Counted from the stretch's first letter, positions 34,071-46,474 are shown. The stretch is 64,000 nucleotides of DNA from Leifsonia sp. Root1293 (GCF_001425325.1 NZ_LMEH01000001.1:667898-731897), one strand, 5' to 3'. Numbers and translations are program-made. The notes: generated from the sequence alone by a model not told the origin.

Positions 34071-34220
34071 GCGGTGGGGCCGGCTCCACCGAAGTCCCGC
34101 CCAAGGATGCCCGCCGAACCCCGGACTTCGGCGAAGCCGGCCCCACCGCTTGCTTCGCTCGCGAGTCGCTGAAGCGGACTTCGGCGGAGCCGGCCCCCAC
34201 CGATTGCTCCGCTCGCGAGT
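34071..34220. repeat. Compound intergenic repeat: one inverted and two direct copies
   Basis: Two direct copies lie at 34123-34166 and 34176-34220; both start GGACTTCGGCG and end CGCTCGCGAGT, differing by a few substitutions and one inserted base. A 27-base inverted partner lies at 34071-34097 (25 of 27 bases complementary to the start of the first copy), so 34071-34149 can form a long hairpin. The repeat fills the gap after uvrB next to the ClpC-N/HTH pair. No gene is seen in 34020-34240. Confidence 0.7.
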
Positions 34221-34240
34221 GGGGACCGTAGTCCAGGCGA

Positions 34241-34696
34241 TCAGGCTTGGAGCCTCGCGCGCAGCTGCTTCGCATCGACGTCGAGGCGGGCGAGGAGCAT
34301 CGTCGCCGGATCCGAGTCCGGACGGTCGAGCAACGCGAGCACGAGGTGACGGAGTTCCATCCGACGGGCGCGCTCGACCACCGCGTACTCGAGCGTGCGC
34401 TTCATGACGACTTTCGCTCCCGCCGTGAAGCGCGGTCGCGGAGCGCCGACGGCGGGGGAGAGCGGCCCGTAGGCTGCGACGTCGACTCCGACCAGCGCCA
34501 GAGCTTCGCGGTCCGCCTGGTCGGCCGCCGCTTCAGCGTCGGCCGCCTCCACCCCGACGGCATCGACGATCGTGGCATCGCCGAGCGCCGCCATGAGCAG
34601 GTGCTCGGTGCCGAGACGCCGATCGCCGCGACGGCCCGCGATCTCGATCGAGCGCACGACGGCGTTCCTGGCCTCCACTGCGAACCGTTCAAACAT
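34241..34696 (-). CDS. Stand-alone Clp N-terminal domain protein
   Basis: This 151-residue protein consists only of the double Clp repeat found at the N terminus of ClpC. Repeat 1 (about residues 2-60) reads FERFAVEARNAVVRSIEIA and RRLGTEHLLMAAL; repeat 2 (about 93-150) starts FTAGAKVVMKRTLE and contains RHLVLALLD. There is no AAA+ module. In ClpC this domain binds adaptors and substrates. ATG 34696 has a perfect AAGGAGG site inside the last codons of the upstream HTH gene, with which it overlaps by eight bases. It may compete with or deliver cargo to ClpC; that is inferred. Confidence 0.85.
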   Translation of the reverse strand: MFERFAVEARNAVVRSIEIAGRRGDRRLGTEHLLMAALGDATIVDAVGVEAADAEAAADQADREALALVGVDVAAYGPLSPAVGAPRPRFTAGAKVVMKRTLEYAVVERARRMELRHLVLALLDRPDSDPATMLLARLDVDAKQLRARLQA

Positions 34697-34898
34697 GACG
34701 TTCCTCCTTCGCGTACTTCGCGTGCACCGACTGGCGGGTGATGCCGAGCGCGTCCCCGATCTGCTCCCACGACCACCCGGCAGCACGTGCCGCTGCCACA
34801 TGGGTCGCCTCGACGCGCGACGCAAGCCGATGCAGCGCCTGCACCGCCAGCAGCCCGACCGCCGGGTCCATCTCCTCGTTCTTCGCTTCGGTTCCCAT
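34689..34898 (-). CDS. Small helix-turn-helix protein paired with the Clp N-domain protein
   Basis: This 69-residue protein has one clear helix-turn-helix near the C terminus (AAARAAGWSWEQIGDALGITRQSVHAKY), similar to sigma-region-4 or homeodomain-like folds. An N-terminal helix (DPAVGLLAVQALHRLASRVEA) may dimerise it. ATG 34898 is preferred because a TTGACA/17 bp/CAGACT promoter ends six bases upstream, giving a leaderless mRNA; TTG 34919 would add seven residues. The promoter lies inside a long palindrome, so autoregulation is likely. No exact family name can be given. Confidence 0.78.
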   Translation of the reverse strand: MGTEAKNEEMDPAVGLLAVQALHRLASRVEATHVAAARAAGWSWEQIGDALGITRQSVHAKYAKEERHV

Positions 34899-34901
34899 TC
34901 C

Positions 34902-34944
34902 GTCAGTCTGAACTGACAACGCATGGTTGTCAACTCAGACTGAC
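34902..34944. promoter_or_regulatory. Palindromic bidirectional promoter/operator of the HTH-ClpN operon
   Basis: GTCAGTCTGAACTGACAAC (34902-34920) and GTTGTCAACTCAGACTGAC (34926-34944) are inverted repeats matching at 17 of 19 positions around GCATG. The minus strand carries -35 TTGACA (34933-34928), a 17-bp spacer and -10 CAGACT (34910-34905), six bases before ATG 34898. The plus strand mirrors this with CTGACA (34913-34918), 17 bp and CAGACT (34936-34941). Each arm also contains a smaller palindrome, such as TTGTCA-N8-TGACAA at 34927-34946. Confidence 0.7.
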
Positions 34945-35037
34945 AAAGGTCTTCTGCCGCACGCCAAGCGCGCCTTGGAGCAGGTGCCGTTCGCTGTGGG
35001 CACGTGCCACTCGGGGAAGAGTGTCAGTGGGGCCTCG

Positions 35038-35043
35038 TAGACT
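35038..35043 (+). promoter_or_regulatory. -10 box TAGACT, leaderless start of uvrA
   Basis: TAGACT, six bases (TTCAGG), then GTG 35050. No LexA-type site is visible in 34945-35049. Confidence 0.55.
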
Positions 35044-35049
35044 TTCAGG

Positions 35050-37953
35050 GTGTCTGTGTCAAAGGTCGAAAACCACTCCCAACTGAGCGTTCGCGGTGCC
35101 CGCGTGCACAATCTCCAGAACGTCGACCTCGACATTCCGCGTGATTCCCTCGTCGTCTTCACCGGGCTCTCGGGATCGGGCAAGTCATCCCTCGCGTTCG
35201 ACACGATCTTCGCCGAGGGCCAGCGTCGCTACGTCGAATCGCTGTCGGCCTATGCCCGCCAGTTCCTCGGCCAGGTCGACCGTCCCGATGTCGACTTCAT
35301 CGAGGGCCTCAGCCCCGCAGTCTCGATCGACCAGAAGTCGACGAACCGCAACCCGCGCTCGACCGTCGGCACGATCACCGAGATCTACGACTACATGCGC
35401 CTGCTCTGGGCACGCATCGGCGTGGCCCACTGTCCCATCTGCGGCGAGACGATCCAGCGCCAGACCGTGCAGCAGATCGCCGACCAGCTCATGGAGCTGG
35501 ATGCCGGCATCCGCTACCAGGTCGTGAGCCCCGTCGTCTCGCAGAAGAAGGGCGAGTTCGTCGACCTGTTCAAGGAGCTGGCGGCATCCGGATACTCCCG
35601 TGCGATCGTCGACGGCGAGACCATCCAGCTAAGTGAGCCTCCGGTGCTGAAGAAGCAGGTCAAGCACGACATCTCGGTCGTCATCGACCGCCTCGTCGCC
35701 GGCCCCGAGATCCTCGGGCGACTCACCGACTCGCTCGAGACCGCACTGCGCCTCACCGACGGCCTCGTCAGCATCAACTATGTCGACGCGACGGGTCCCG
35801 ACGCCTGGCAGAACTTCTCCGAGAAGCTGTCGTGCCCCAACAACCACCCGATCCAGCTCACCGAGATCGAGCCGCGCACGTTCTCGTTCAACGCTCCGTT
35901 CGGAGCCTGCCCCGAGTGCTCCGGCCTCGGCACCCGCATGTCGGTCGATGAGGACCTGCTGCTCGGAGACCATGAGCTCAGCATCGCCGAGGGCGTCATC
36001 CTGCCGTGGACCTCGCAGGGCAAGAGTCTCTACAACTACTACGAGAAGCTGCTCGAGGGTCTGTCCCGCGACCTGAAGTTCTCGCTCAAGACCCCGTGGA
36101 GCGAGCTGCCGGCGAATGCCCGCAACGCCGTGCTGCGCGGCGAGAACTTCGAGGTGCGCGTCAAGTGGCGCAACCGCTACGGCCGGGAGATGAGCTACAC
36201 CTCGGGCTTCGAGGGTGTCGTGCCCTACATCGAACGCCAGTACCTGCAGGCCGAGACCGACGTGCAGCGTGCGCGTTGGTCGGAGTACCTGCGCGAGGTG
36301 CCGTGCCCGGTCTGCGACGGCAAGCGGCTGAAGCCCGAGGTGCTCTCGGTGCTCATCCACGGGTCGAGCATCGCGGATGTCGCCGAGCTCAGCCTCACCG
36401 ACGCCCGCGGCTTCATGGACCAGATGGTGCTCACCGACCGCGAGCAGACCATCGCTGCGCAGGTGCTCCGCGAGATCAAGGTGCGCCTCGACTTCCTCAT
36501 CAGGGTCGGCCTCACCTACCTCAACCTCTCCCGCGCCGCAGCCACCCTCTCCGGCGGTGAGGCGCAGCGCATCCGTCTGGCCACCCAGATCGGTTCCGGG
36601 CTCACCGGTGTGCTCTACGTGCTCGACGAGCCCAGCATCGGCCTGCACCAGCGGGACAACCGCCGACTCATCGAGACGCTCCTCGCGCTCCGCGACCTCG
36701 GAAACACCCTCATCGTCGTCGAGCACGACGAGGACACCATCCGCACGGCGGACTGGATCGTCGACATCGGCCCCGGCGCTGGTGTGAACGGCGGCAAGGT
36801 GGTGCACTCGGGGTCGTACGACGACCTGCTCGCGAACCACCGCTCGCTCACGGGTGACTACCTGTCCCGGCGCAAGGAGATCATCACGCCGCACACCCGG
36901 CGAAAGATCGACAAGGACCGCATGATCAGCGTGGTGGGCGCCGAGGTGAACAACCTGCGCAAGGTCACGGTCGACTTCCCGCTCGGCACCTTCACTGCCG
37001 TCACCGGCGTGAGCGGTTCCGGCAAGTCGTCGCTGGTCAACGATGTGCTCTATCGCGTGCTGGCGAACAAGCTCAACGGAGCCCGAAAGCTTCCTGGCAA
37101 GCACACCCGCGTGACCGGACTCGACCACCTCGACAAGGTGGTCCATGTCGACCAGGCACCGATCGGCCGTACTCCGCGATCGAACCCCGCCACCTACACC
37201 GGAGTGTTCGACCGCATCCGCAACCTGTTCGCCGAGACGAATGAGGCCAAGGCCCGCGGATACCTTCCCGGGCGGTTCAGCTTCAACGTCAAGGGCGGAC
37301 GCTGCGAGGCGTGCTCCGGCGACGGAACCATCAAGATCGAGATGAACTTCCTGCCCGACGTCTACGTCGCGTGCGAGGTCTGCGGCGGCTCGCGCTACAA
37401 CCGCGAGACCCTGCAGGTGCACTACAAGGGCAAGAACATCTCCGAGGTGCTCGAGATGCCGATCAGCGAGGCTGCCGAGTTCTTCGAGCCGATCAGCGCG
37501 ATCCACCGGTACCTCAAGACCCTCGTCGACGTCGGCCTGGGTTACGTCACGCTGGGCCAGAGTGCCACGACGCTCTCGGGCGGTGAGGCGCAGCGGGTGA
37601 AGCTGGCGACGGAGCTCCAGCGCCGCTCCAACGGTCGCAGCGTCTACGTTCTCGACGAGCCGACCACCGGCCTGCACTTCGAGGACGTGCGGAAGCTGCT
37701 CATCGTCCTCAACGGGCTCGTCGACAAGGGCAACACCGTGATCGTCATCGAGCACAACCTCGACGTCATCAAGTCGAGCGACTGGGTCATCGACATCGGT
37801 CCGGAGGGTGGATCCGGCGGAGGCCAGATCATCGCGACGGGCACGCCTGAGGCCGTCTCGCGCAGCAAGAAGAGCCACACCGGCCAGTTCCTGCGCGAGG
37901 TCCTCGAAGCTGATGCGGAGAACCACGGCGTCATCGCCCGAGTCGCGGGCTGA
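35050..37953 (+). CDS. uvrA: Excinuclease ABC subunit A
   Basis: It is the damage-sensing ATPase of nucleotide excision repair. The 967-residue protein has two ABC modules: Walker [10 protein letters not shown] at residues 39-47 and [13 protein letters not shown] near 655, with signature and Walker B pairs [34 protein letters not shown] and [29 protein letters not shown]. Zinc-binding cysteine pairs are seen in [28 protein letters not shown] and CEVCGG. The length is standard. It is followed after five bases by uvrC, so the two are co-transcribed. Confidence 0.98.
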   Translation: MSVSKVENHSQLSVRGARVHNLQNVDLDIPRDSLVVFTGLSGSGKSSLAFDTIFAEGQRRYVESLSAYARQFLGQVDRPDVDFIEGLSPAVSIDQKSTNRNPRSTVGTITEIYDYMRLLWARIGVAHCPICGETIQRQTVQQIADQLMELDAGIRYQVVSPVVSQKKGEFVDLFKELAASGYSRAIVDGETIQLSEPPVLKKQVKHDISVVIDRLVAGPEILGRLTDSLETALRLTDGLVSINYVDATGPDAWQNFSEKLSCPNNHPIQLTEIEPRTFSFNAPFGACPECSGLGTRMSVDEDLLLGDHELSIAEGVILPWTSQGKSLYNYYEKLLEGLSRDLKFSLKTPWSELPANARNAVLRGENFEVRVKWRNRYGREMSYTSGFEGVVPYIERQYLQAETDVQRARWSEYLREVPCPVCDGKRLKPEVLSVLIHGSSIADVAELSLTDARGFMDQMVLTDREQTIAAQVLREIKVRLDFLIRVGLTYLNLSRAAATLSGGEAQRIRLATQIGSGLTGVLYVLDEPSIGLHQRDNRRLIETLLALRDLGNTLIVVEHDEDTIRTADWIVDIGPGAGVNGGKVVHSGSYDDLLANHRSLTGDYLSRRKEIITPHTRRKIDKDRMISVVGAEVNNLRKVTVDFPLGTFTAVTGVSGSGKSSLVNDVLYRVLANKLNGARKLPGKHTRVTGLDHLDKVVHVDQAPIGRTPRSNPATYTGVFDRIRNLFAETNEAKARGYLPGRFSFNVKGGRCEACSGDGTIKIEMNFLPDVYVACEVCGGSRYNRETLQVHYKGKNISEVLEMPISEAAEFFEPISAIHRYLKTLVDVGLGYVTLGQSATTLSGGEAQRVKLATELQRRSNGRSVYVLDEPTTGLHFEDVRKLLIVLNGLVDKGNTVIVIEHNLDVIKSSDWVIDIGPEGGSGGGQIIATGTPEAVSRSKKSHTGQFLREVLEADAENHGVIARVAG

Positions 37954-37958
37954 GGCCC

Positions 37959-39845
37959 ATGGCGAACGTCCTGTCCTACCGACCGAAGGCGGGGGAGATC
38001 CCCACCCAGCCCGGGGTCTACCGGTTCCGCGACGCCACGGGCCGGGTGCTCTACGTCGGCAAGGCGAAGAACCTCCGCGCTCGGCTCAGCAACTACTTCG
38101 CGCCCCTGCACACCCTGCACGAGCGCACCCGGCGCATGGTGACCACCGCTGCCGGTGTCGAGTGGACCGTCGTCGGAAACGAGGTGGAGGCGCTCCAGCT
38201 CGAGTTCACCTGGATCAAGGAGTTCGACCCTCCGTTCAACGTCATGTTCAAGGACGACAAGTCCTACCCCTACATGGCGGTGACCCTCGGGGATGAGGCC
38301 CCGCGGGTGCTGGTGACCCGCAACACCAAGATCCGCGGAGCACGCTACTTCGGGCCGTATCCGAAGAAGTGGGCCGTCGACGAGGTCATCGAGCTGATGA
38401 TCAAGGCGTTCCCGATCCGCACCTGCAAGGACTCGGACTACAAGCGCGCCATGCAGTCCGGCAAGCCGTGCTTCGCCGGCCAGATCGGGCGCTGCTTCGG
38501 CCCGTGCTCCGGCAAGGTCACCGTCGAGGAGCATCGCGAGGCCGTCAAGCGATTCGTGTCCTTCATGGCCAACCAGGATCGCCGCATGGTCGCCGAGCTC
38601 ACGCAGGAGATGAAGGCGGCATCCGAAGAGCAGAACTACGAACTCGCCGCCCGCCGTCGAGATCAGGTGGTGGCCCTCGAGGCCGTGCTCGAGAAGAGCG
38701 CCGTGGTGCTCCGCGACTCCGTCGACATCGACCTCTTCGGCATCGTGCACGACGAGTTGGCGGCGGCGGTCCAGCTCTTCGTGGTGCGTGGCGGCCGCAT
38801 CCGCGGTGTCCGGGGCTGGGTCGTCGACAAGGAACTCGACATGTCGATGGCCGAACTGGTCGACTCGATCGTGCCGCAGGTCTACGCCGAGGGTCTCACG
38901 CCACCGCGGGAGATCGTGGTGCCCGAGCTGCCAGAGGATGCGCCGGCGCTCGAGAGCTGGCTCGAGGCGCGCAGTCCAACGAAAGTGCGACTGCGTGCTG
39001 CCCAGCGCGGAGACAAGGCCGCCCTGCTGGAGACCGCGAACCAGAACGCCGGCCACGCGCTCATGCTCTACAAGACGCGTCGCAGCGCCGACTTCACCTC
39101 CCGATCGAAGGCCTTGGAGGACATCCAGGAGGCATTGGGCATGTCCGAGGCGCCACTCCGTATGGAGTGCTACGACGTGTCCCACCTGAGCGGAACCAAC
39201 GTCGTCGCCTCGATGGTCGTCTTCGAGGACGGCCTGCCGCGCAAGGACGAGTACCGGCGGTTCAACATCCCCGAGACCACAGACGACACCGACTCCATCC
39301 ACAGGGTGCTGACGCGTCGGCTCGCCTACCTCACCGATCCCGAGTCCGAGCCCGATCCGATCGAGGTCCTGACCTCCGACGGTGTGGTCGAACCGGCGAA
39401 ACGTCGGAAGTTCAGCTACAGCCCGAACCTGCTCATCGTCGACGGCGGCCAGCCGCAGGTCGCTGCTGCCGAGCGGGCACTGCGGGAGTCTGGGGTCACC
39501 GGCATCCAGCTCTGCGGCATCGCCAAGCGTCTCGAGGAGATCTGGCTGCCGGACTCCGACTTCCCCGTGATCCTGCCGCGCAACAGCGAGGCGCTCTTCC
39601 TGTTCCAGCGCATCCGTGATGAGGCACACCGTTTCGCCATCACGCACCAGCGCACGAGACGCAAGCGCGACATCGCCTCGGTGCTCGGCGAGGTGCCCGG
39701 CCTCGGGCCATCGCGCGTACGCGAACTGCTGCGGCACTTCGGCTCCGTCGCACGCCTCAAACTCGCGACAGCCGAGGAGATCGCCGAGGTGCCCGGCATC
39801 GGTGCGACCCTTGCGGGGGCCATTCGAGCCCATCTCGACGCCTGA
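37959..39845 (+). CDS. uvrC: Excinuclease ABC subunit C
   Basis: It makes the two incisions around a lesion marked by UvrB. The 628-residue protein has the GIY-YIG nuclease domain first ([29 protein letters not shown]), then the UVR domain near residue 215 ([20 protein letters not shown]), the RNase H-like second nuclease domain ([18 protein letters not shown] and [10 protein letters not shown] with catalytic Asp residues), and C-terminal helix-hairpin-helix repeats ([27 protein letters not shown]). ATG 37959 is five bases after uvrA. Confidence 0.97.
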   Translation: MANVLSYRPKAGEIPTQPGVYRFRDATGRVLYVGKAKNLRARLSNYFAPLHTLHERTRRMVTTAAGVEWTVVGNEVEALQLEFTWIKEFDPPFNVMFKDDKSYPYMAVTLGDEAPRVLVTRNTKIRGARYFGPYPKKWAVDEVIELMIKAFPIRTCKDSDYKRAMQSGKPCFAGQIGRCFGPCSGKVTVEEHREAVKRFVSFMANQDRRMVAELTQEMKAASEEQNYELAARRRDQVVALEAVLEKSAVVLRDSVDIDLFGIVHDELAAAVQLFVVRGGRIRGVRGWVVDKELDMSMAELVDSIVPQVYAEGLTPPREIVVPELPEDAPALESWLEARSPTKVRLRAAQRGDKAALLETANQNAGHALMLYKTRRSADFTSRSKALEDIQEALGMSEAPLRMECYDVSHLSGTNVVASMVVFEDGLPRKDEYRRFNIPETTDDTDSIHRVLTRRLAYLTDPESEPDPIEVLTSDGVVEPAKRRKFSYSPNLLIVDGGQPQVAAAERALRESGVTGIQLCGIAKRLEEIWLPDSDFPVILPRNSEALFLFQRIRDEAHRFAITHQRTRRKRDIASVLGEVPGLGPSRVRELLRHFGSVARLKLATAEEIAEVPGIGATLAGAIRAHLDA

Positions 39846-39860
39846 GCGGCCGCGGGTCGG

Positions 39861-39866
39861 TAGGCT
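39861..39866 (+). promoter_or_regulatory. Candidate -10 box TAGGCT for rapZ
   Basis: TAGGCT lies 46 bases before ATG 39907 and gives a leader of about 34 nt, unlike the leaderless genes around it. GAAGG at 39889-39893 may serve as ribosome-binding site. Confidence 0.4.
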
Positions 39867-39906
39867 GTAACCTCACACCCCCTAGAACGAAGGCGCATTC
39901 GAAGCC

Positions 39907-40779
39907 ATGACGGACGTCGAGCAGAAGGAAGTCCTCATCATCACGGGGATGTCCGGTGCCGGCCGATCCACAGCCGCCGACGCGCTGGAGGATCTCGGCT
40001 GGTACGTGGTCGACAACCTTCCCCCGCAGATGCTGCGGCCCCTGGTCGAGCTCGTCGAGCGCGCATCATCGGGGCTCCCGAAGATCGCGGCCGTCGTCGA
40101 CATCCGCGGCCGTGACTTCTTCGACGAGATCAGCGAGATGATCAGCGTGCTGCGCGGCGGCACCGAGCTGAGGGTCGTCTTCCTCGACGCGACGGATGCC
40201 GCCCTCGTGCGGCGCTTCGAGTCGGTGCGCCGACCGCACCCGTTGCAGGCCGACGGCACCCTGCTCGACGGCATCGGCGAGGAACGTGCGCGCCTCGGAG
40301 CGATCCGCGAGGCCAGCGACATCGTCATCGACACCTCCGAGCTGAACATCCACCAGCTCGCCATGACCGTGACCGACCTCTTCGCCGAGGAAGGCGCAGC
40401 CGAGGTGCGGGTCACCATCGTGAGCTTCGGATTCAAGTACGGGGTGCCGGCGGATGCCGACCACGTCGCAGATGCACGCTTCCTGCCGAACCCGTTCTGG
40501 GTGCCGGAACTGCGGGCGCAGACCGGTCTCGACGCCCCCGTCAAGGAGTTCGTGCTCGGCCAGCCGGGAGCACGCGAGTTCATCCAGCGGTATGCCGCAG
40601 CCCTGGAGCCGGTACTCGCCGGCTACAGCCGCGAGAACAAGCGCCACGCGACCATCGCCATCGGGTGCACGGGCGGCAAGCACCGCTCCGTCGCCCTCGC
40701 CAGAGAGCTCGCCCACGAGCTGGAGCAGATCCCCGGGATCGGCGTGAGCGTGAAGAACCGCGACCTCGGTCGCGAGTAG
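39907..40779 (+). CDS. rapZ: RNase adapter RapZ (P-loop nucleotide-binding protein)
   Basis: The 290-residue protein has the N-terminal ATPase-like domain with [21 protein letters not shown] at about residues 9-29 and a C-terminal domain ending [17 protein letters not shown], both diagnostic. In E. coli RapZ controls amino-sugar synthesis through sRNA decay; the role in actinobacteria is unclear. The P-loop lysine is replaced by arginine (GAGRST). The gene lies between uvrC and whiA, as in most Gram-positives, but the usual yvcK gene is missing between them. Confidence 0.95.
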   Translation: MTDVEQKEVLIITGMSGAGRSTAADALEDLGWYVVDNLPPQMLRPLVELVERASSGLPKIAAVVDIRGRDFFDEISEMISVLRGGTELRVVFLDATDAALVRRFESVRRPHPLQADGTLLDGIGEERARLGAIREASDIVIDTSELNIHQLAMTVTDLFAEEGAAEVRVTIVSFGFKYGVPADADHVADARFLPNPFWVPELRAQTGLDAPVKEFVLGQPGAREFIQRYAAALEPVLAGYSRENKRHATIAIGCTGGKHRSVALARELAHELEQIPGIGVSVKNRDLGRE

Positions 40780-40820
40780 CTTCACCTCGAACCCGACGTA
40801 CGACGACAGAACGCAACAGA

Positions 40821-41810
40821 ATGGAACATCGATTGGCTCTCACAGCCGACGTCAAAGAGGAACTCGCACGCACCGAGATCAACCGCACCACGGTGCGTGC
40901 CGCGGAACTCGCCACGGTCCTGCGTTTCTCCGGCGGCCTGCACCTCATCTCGAGCCGCATCGCCGTGGAGTCGGAGCTCGACTCCGCGCTTATCGCGCGC
41001 CGGGTTCGCAAGGACCTCGCCGAGCTGTACGGCGTGCGCAGTGACGTCTCCGTCGTCGCAGCAACAGGCCTCCGCCGCACCAGCCACTACCTCGTGCGCG
41101 TGCTCGACGGCGGTGAGACGCTCGCCAGGCAGACTGGCCTGCTCGACGCTCGGCGCCGACCCATCCGCGGCCTGCCGAACCGCCTGACCACAGGCTCCCG
41201 CGAGGAGATCTCGGCCGTCTGGCGTGGCGCGTTCCTCGCCAGCGGAAGTCTGACCGATCCCGGCCGCTCAGCCGCCCTCGAGGTCACCTGCCCCGGCAAC
41301 GAGGCCGCCATGGCCCTCGTCGGTGCCGCCGGCCGGCTCGGGATCCCGGCCAAGGCCCGCGAGGTGCGCGGCGTCCACCGTGTCGTCATCCGCGATGGCG
41401 AGGCGATCAGCTCGATGCTCGTCGCCATGGGGGCCACAGACACCGTCCGCAACTGGGAGGAGCTGCGTCAGCGCCGCGAGGTGAGGGCGACGGCCAACCG
41501 CCTCGTCAACTTCGACGATGCGAATCTGCGTCGTTCAGCCCAGGCGGCGGTCGCAGCCTGCTCGCGTGTCGAGCGCGCGCTCGAGATCCTCGGTGACGAC
41601 GTGCCGGACCACCTGCAGTACGCGGGCGACCTGCGCCTGCGGTTCCGCGACGCGAGTCTCGACGAGCTCGGTCACCACGCCGAGCCGCCGATGACGAAGG
41701 ATGCCGTCGCCGGCCGCATCCGTCGCCTGCTGGCGATGGCGGACAAGAAGGCCGTCGACCTGGGGATCCCGGACACCGAGGCGAACCTGCCCGCAGACCT
41801 CGACGACTGA
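40821..41810 (+). CDS. whiA: DNA-binding protein WhiA
   Basis: WhiA is a transcription factor linked to cell division and sporulation in actinobacteria. It combines an N-terminal LAGLIDADG homing-endonuclease-like domain ([40 protein letters not shown]) with a C-terminal helix-turn-helix ([23 protein letters not shown]). ATG 40821 gives 329 residues. TTG 40833 matches the usual family start (M-A-L-T) better and has GGAAC about six bases ahead, so the true protein may be four residues shorter. Confidence 0.95.
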   Translation: MEHRLALTADVKEELARTEINRTTVRAAELATVLRFSGGLHLISSRIAVESELDSALIARRVRKDLAELYGVRSDVSVVAATGLRRTSHYLVRVLDGGETLARQTGLLDARRRPIRGLPNRLTTGSREEISAVWRGAFLASGSLTDPGRSAALEVTCPGNEAAMALVGAAGRLGIPAKAREVRGVHRVVIRDGEAISSMLVAMGATDTVRNWEELRQRREVRATANRLVNFDDANLRRSAQAAVAACSRVERALEILGDDVPDHLQYAGDLRLRFRDASLDELGHHAEPPMTKDAVAGRIRRLLAMADKKAVDLGIPDTEANLPADLDD

Positions 41811-41841
41811 CGCCGACCCGGCAGACGTCGGCGTGTGTCAA

Positions 41842-41861
41842 CCCCGGGAAGCATTCCGGGG
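41842..41861 (+). terminator. Weak hairpin after whiA
   Basis: CCCCGG (41842-41847) and CCGGGG (41856-41861) pair around GAAGCATT, followed by CCGTTCTCGTT. It is a modest terminator candidate before the sodA promoter. Confidence 0.45.
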
Positions 41862-41880
41862 CCGTTCTCGTTGCCGTCAC

Positions 41881-41886
41881 TAGACT
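41881..41886 (+). promoter_or_regulatory. -10 box TAGACT for sodA
   Basis: TAGACT lies 82 bases before ATG 41963 and predicts a leader of about 70 nt that includes a strong AGGAGG site at 41944-41949. The spacing from AGGAGG to the start codon is long (13 bases). Confidence 0.5.
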
Positions 41887-41962
41887 GGAAAAGTCGCCCT
41901 CACGGGCACCTCGATCGCCACGCGCGACGCGCGTGGCTCCACTAGGAGGATGAACAACGCAC

Positions 41963-43691
<1,729 letters not shown>

Positions 43692-43699
43692 GGGCTGGC

Positions 43700-44904
<1,205 letters not shown>

Positions 44905-44914
<10 letters not shown>

Positions 44915-45693
44915 ATCGCACCCCGCTGATCGCGGGCAACTGGAAGCTCAACCTCGATCACCTGCAGGCGATCGCGTTCGTGCAGAAGCTCGCGTGGAGC
45001 CTCGACGACGCGAAGCACGACTTCGCCGGCGTCGAGGTGGCGGTCTTCCCGCCGTTCACCGACCTGCGCAGCGTGCAGACCCTCGTGGCCAGTGACAAGC
45101 TCCCCATCGCCTTCGGCGCCCAAGACCTGTCCGCCCACGACTCCGGCGCCTACACGGGCGAGATCTCCGGAGCCTTCCTCGCGAAGCTCGAGTGCAGCTA
45201 CGTCATCATCGGCCACTCCGAACGACGCACACTGCACAACGAGACCGACGAGGTCGTCGCAGCGAAGGTCCAGGCCGCGCTCCGGCACAGCCTGGTTCCC
45301 ATCATCTGCGTCGGCGAGACGGCCGAAGACCTCGAGACGCACGGTCCGAGTGCCGTGCCGGTCGCCCAGTTGCGTGCCGCCCTCGCCGGCGTCACCAGCG
45401 CAGCCGATATCGTCGTGGCGTACGAGCCGGTCTGGGCCATCGGCTCCGGCCAGGCCGCGACGCCCGACCAGGCCGAGCAGGTGGCAGCGGCACTGCGTGC
45501 AGTGCTCGTCGAGCTCCTCGGCGACGACGTCGCAGCCAAGACCCGCATCCTCTACGGCGGATCGGTGAAGGCGGCCAACATCGCCGGCTTCATGCGCGAG
45601 CCGAACGTCGACGGTGCCCTCGTCGGAGGCGCGAGCCTCGACCTCGACGAGTTCGCCAGCATCGCGCGCTTCAAGCAGCACGTCGGCCTGTAA
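44905..45693 (+). CDS. tpiA: Triose-phosphate isomerase
   Basis: It interconverts dihydroxyacetone phosphate and glyceraldehyde 3-phosphate. The 262-residue barrel has IAGNWKLN near residue 9, the catalytic His in YVIIGHSERR, the catalytic Glu in VVAYEPVWAIGSG, and the phosphate loop LYGGSVKAAN. ATG 44905 overlaps the end of pgk, indicating coupled translation. A hairpin follows eight bases after the stop. Confidence 0.97.
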
Positions 45694-45700
45694 CGATCCA

Positions 45701-45740
45701 ACGCGGCGGGTGGTCCGGGTTCCCGGGCTGCCCGCCGCGT
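45701..45740 (+). terminator. Hairpin after tpiA
   Basis: ACGCGGCGGG (45701-45710) pairs perfectly with CCCGCCGCGT (45731-45740); an inner CCGGG/CCCGG stem extends it. It ends the gap-pgk-tpiA cluster and lies directly upstream of the secG -10 box. Confidence 0.6.
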
Positions 45741-45745
45741 GCCGT

Positions 45746-45751
45746 TATACT
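45746..45751 (+). promoter_or_regulatory. -10 box TATACT for secG
   Basis: TATACT predicts a start near 45758 and a leader of about 44 nt that contains AAAGG at 45791-45795 ahead of GTG 45802. It is the closest match to a consensus -10 in this region. Confidence 0.55.
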
Positions 45752-45801
45752 GGCCAGAGTTCTTCCGGCGCTTCGTCGCGCCGATCTTCGAAAGGTTTTC
45801 C

Positions 45802-46053
45802 GTGGACATCCTCCAGGTCGTACTCCAGGTCATCCTGGGCCTGACGAGCCTCCTGCTCACCCTGCTCATCCTGTTGCACAAGGGACGCGGCGGCGGCCTC
45901 TCCGACATGTTCGGCGGCGGCGTGACCTCCAACCTCGGAGCATCGGGTGTCGCGGAGCGCAACCTCAACCGCATCACGGTCATCCTGGGCCTGGTCTGGA
46001 TCGCGTCGATCGTCGTCCTCGGCCTCATCACCAAGTTCGAAACCGGCGCCTGA
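45802..46053 (+). CDS. secG: Preprotein translocase subunit SecG
   Basis: It is a small stimulating subunit of the SecYEG channel. The 83-residue protein has two transmembrane helices (about residues 3-23 and 57-77) and the conserved cytosolic loop LLHKGRGGGLSDMFGGG. GTG 45802 follows AAAGG. It sits downstream of tpiA, as in many Gram-positives, and is followed by rbpA. Confidence 0.95.
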   Translation: MDILQVVLQVILGLTSLLLTLLILLHKGRGGGLSDMFGGGVTSNLGASGVAERNLNRITVILGLVWIASIVVLGLITKFETGA

Positions 46054-46091
46054 GCGCCGACCACCCCATCTCACGGATCTAAGGACACACA

Positions 46092-46457
46092 ATGGCATCA
46101 GGTGGTAGCGCGATCCGCGGCTCCCGCGTCGGCGCGGGCCCCATGGGCGAACAGGACCGCGGGTTCCACGCCGAGCGGGTGGCCGTCTCCTACTGGGACG
46201 CCCTCGGGAACGAGACGGTGCGGCACTTCGCCGCGAACCTGCCGGCTGAGGAGATCCCCGAGACGATCGACTCCCCGTCCTCCGGCCTTCCCGCCGGCCG
46301 CGACAAGGAGAACCCTCCTCTCGTCGCCAAGATGGAGCCGTACAAGACCCACCTCGCGTACGTGAAGGAACGCCGCACCGAGGAAGAGGCCGAGCAGCTG
46401 CTCGACGAGGCGCTGCAGCAGCTGCGCGTCCGTCGCGGAACGGCCGCAGCCGAGTAA
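46092..46457 (+). CDS. rbpA: RNA polymerase-binding protein RbpA
   Basis: RbpA is an actinobacteria-specific partner of the housekeeping sigma factor that stabilises promoter opening. The 121-residue protein has RGSRVGAGPMGEQDRG at the N terminus, the core-domain region starting near residue 27 and the C-terminal sigma-interacting helix (ERRTEEEAEQLLDEALQQLR). ATG 46092 follows AAGGA. It is a good lineage marker. It ends at a strong terminator shared with the converging operon. Confidence 0.95.
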   Translation: MASGGSAIRGSRVGAGPMGEQDRGFHAERVAVSYWDALGNETVRHFAANLPAEEIPETIDSPSSGLPAGRDKENPPLVAKMEPYKTHLAYVKERRTEEEAEQLLDEALQQLRVRRGTAAAE

Positions 46458-46474
46458 TTCCAGCACAGATCACC

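Noticed and set aside
34247-34741. Plus-strand ORF over the Clp N-domain gene
   Set aside because: The minus-strand gene has a clear family match and ribosome-binding site; the plus frame is a shadow.
34241-34933. Single 231-codon frame joining the HTH region and the Clp N-domain
   Set aside because: The first 79 codons are Arg/Trp-rich shadow sequence of the HTH gene. AAGGAGG just before ATG 34696 marks the true start.
31921-35049. LexA (SOS) boxes upstream of uvrB and uvrA
   Set aside because: No TCGAAC-N4-GTTCGA-like sequence was found in the upstream regions read by eye.
35629-37926. 765-codon antisense frame over uvrA
   Set aside because: It is a shadow frame; uvrA motifs on the plus strand are unambiguous.
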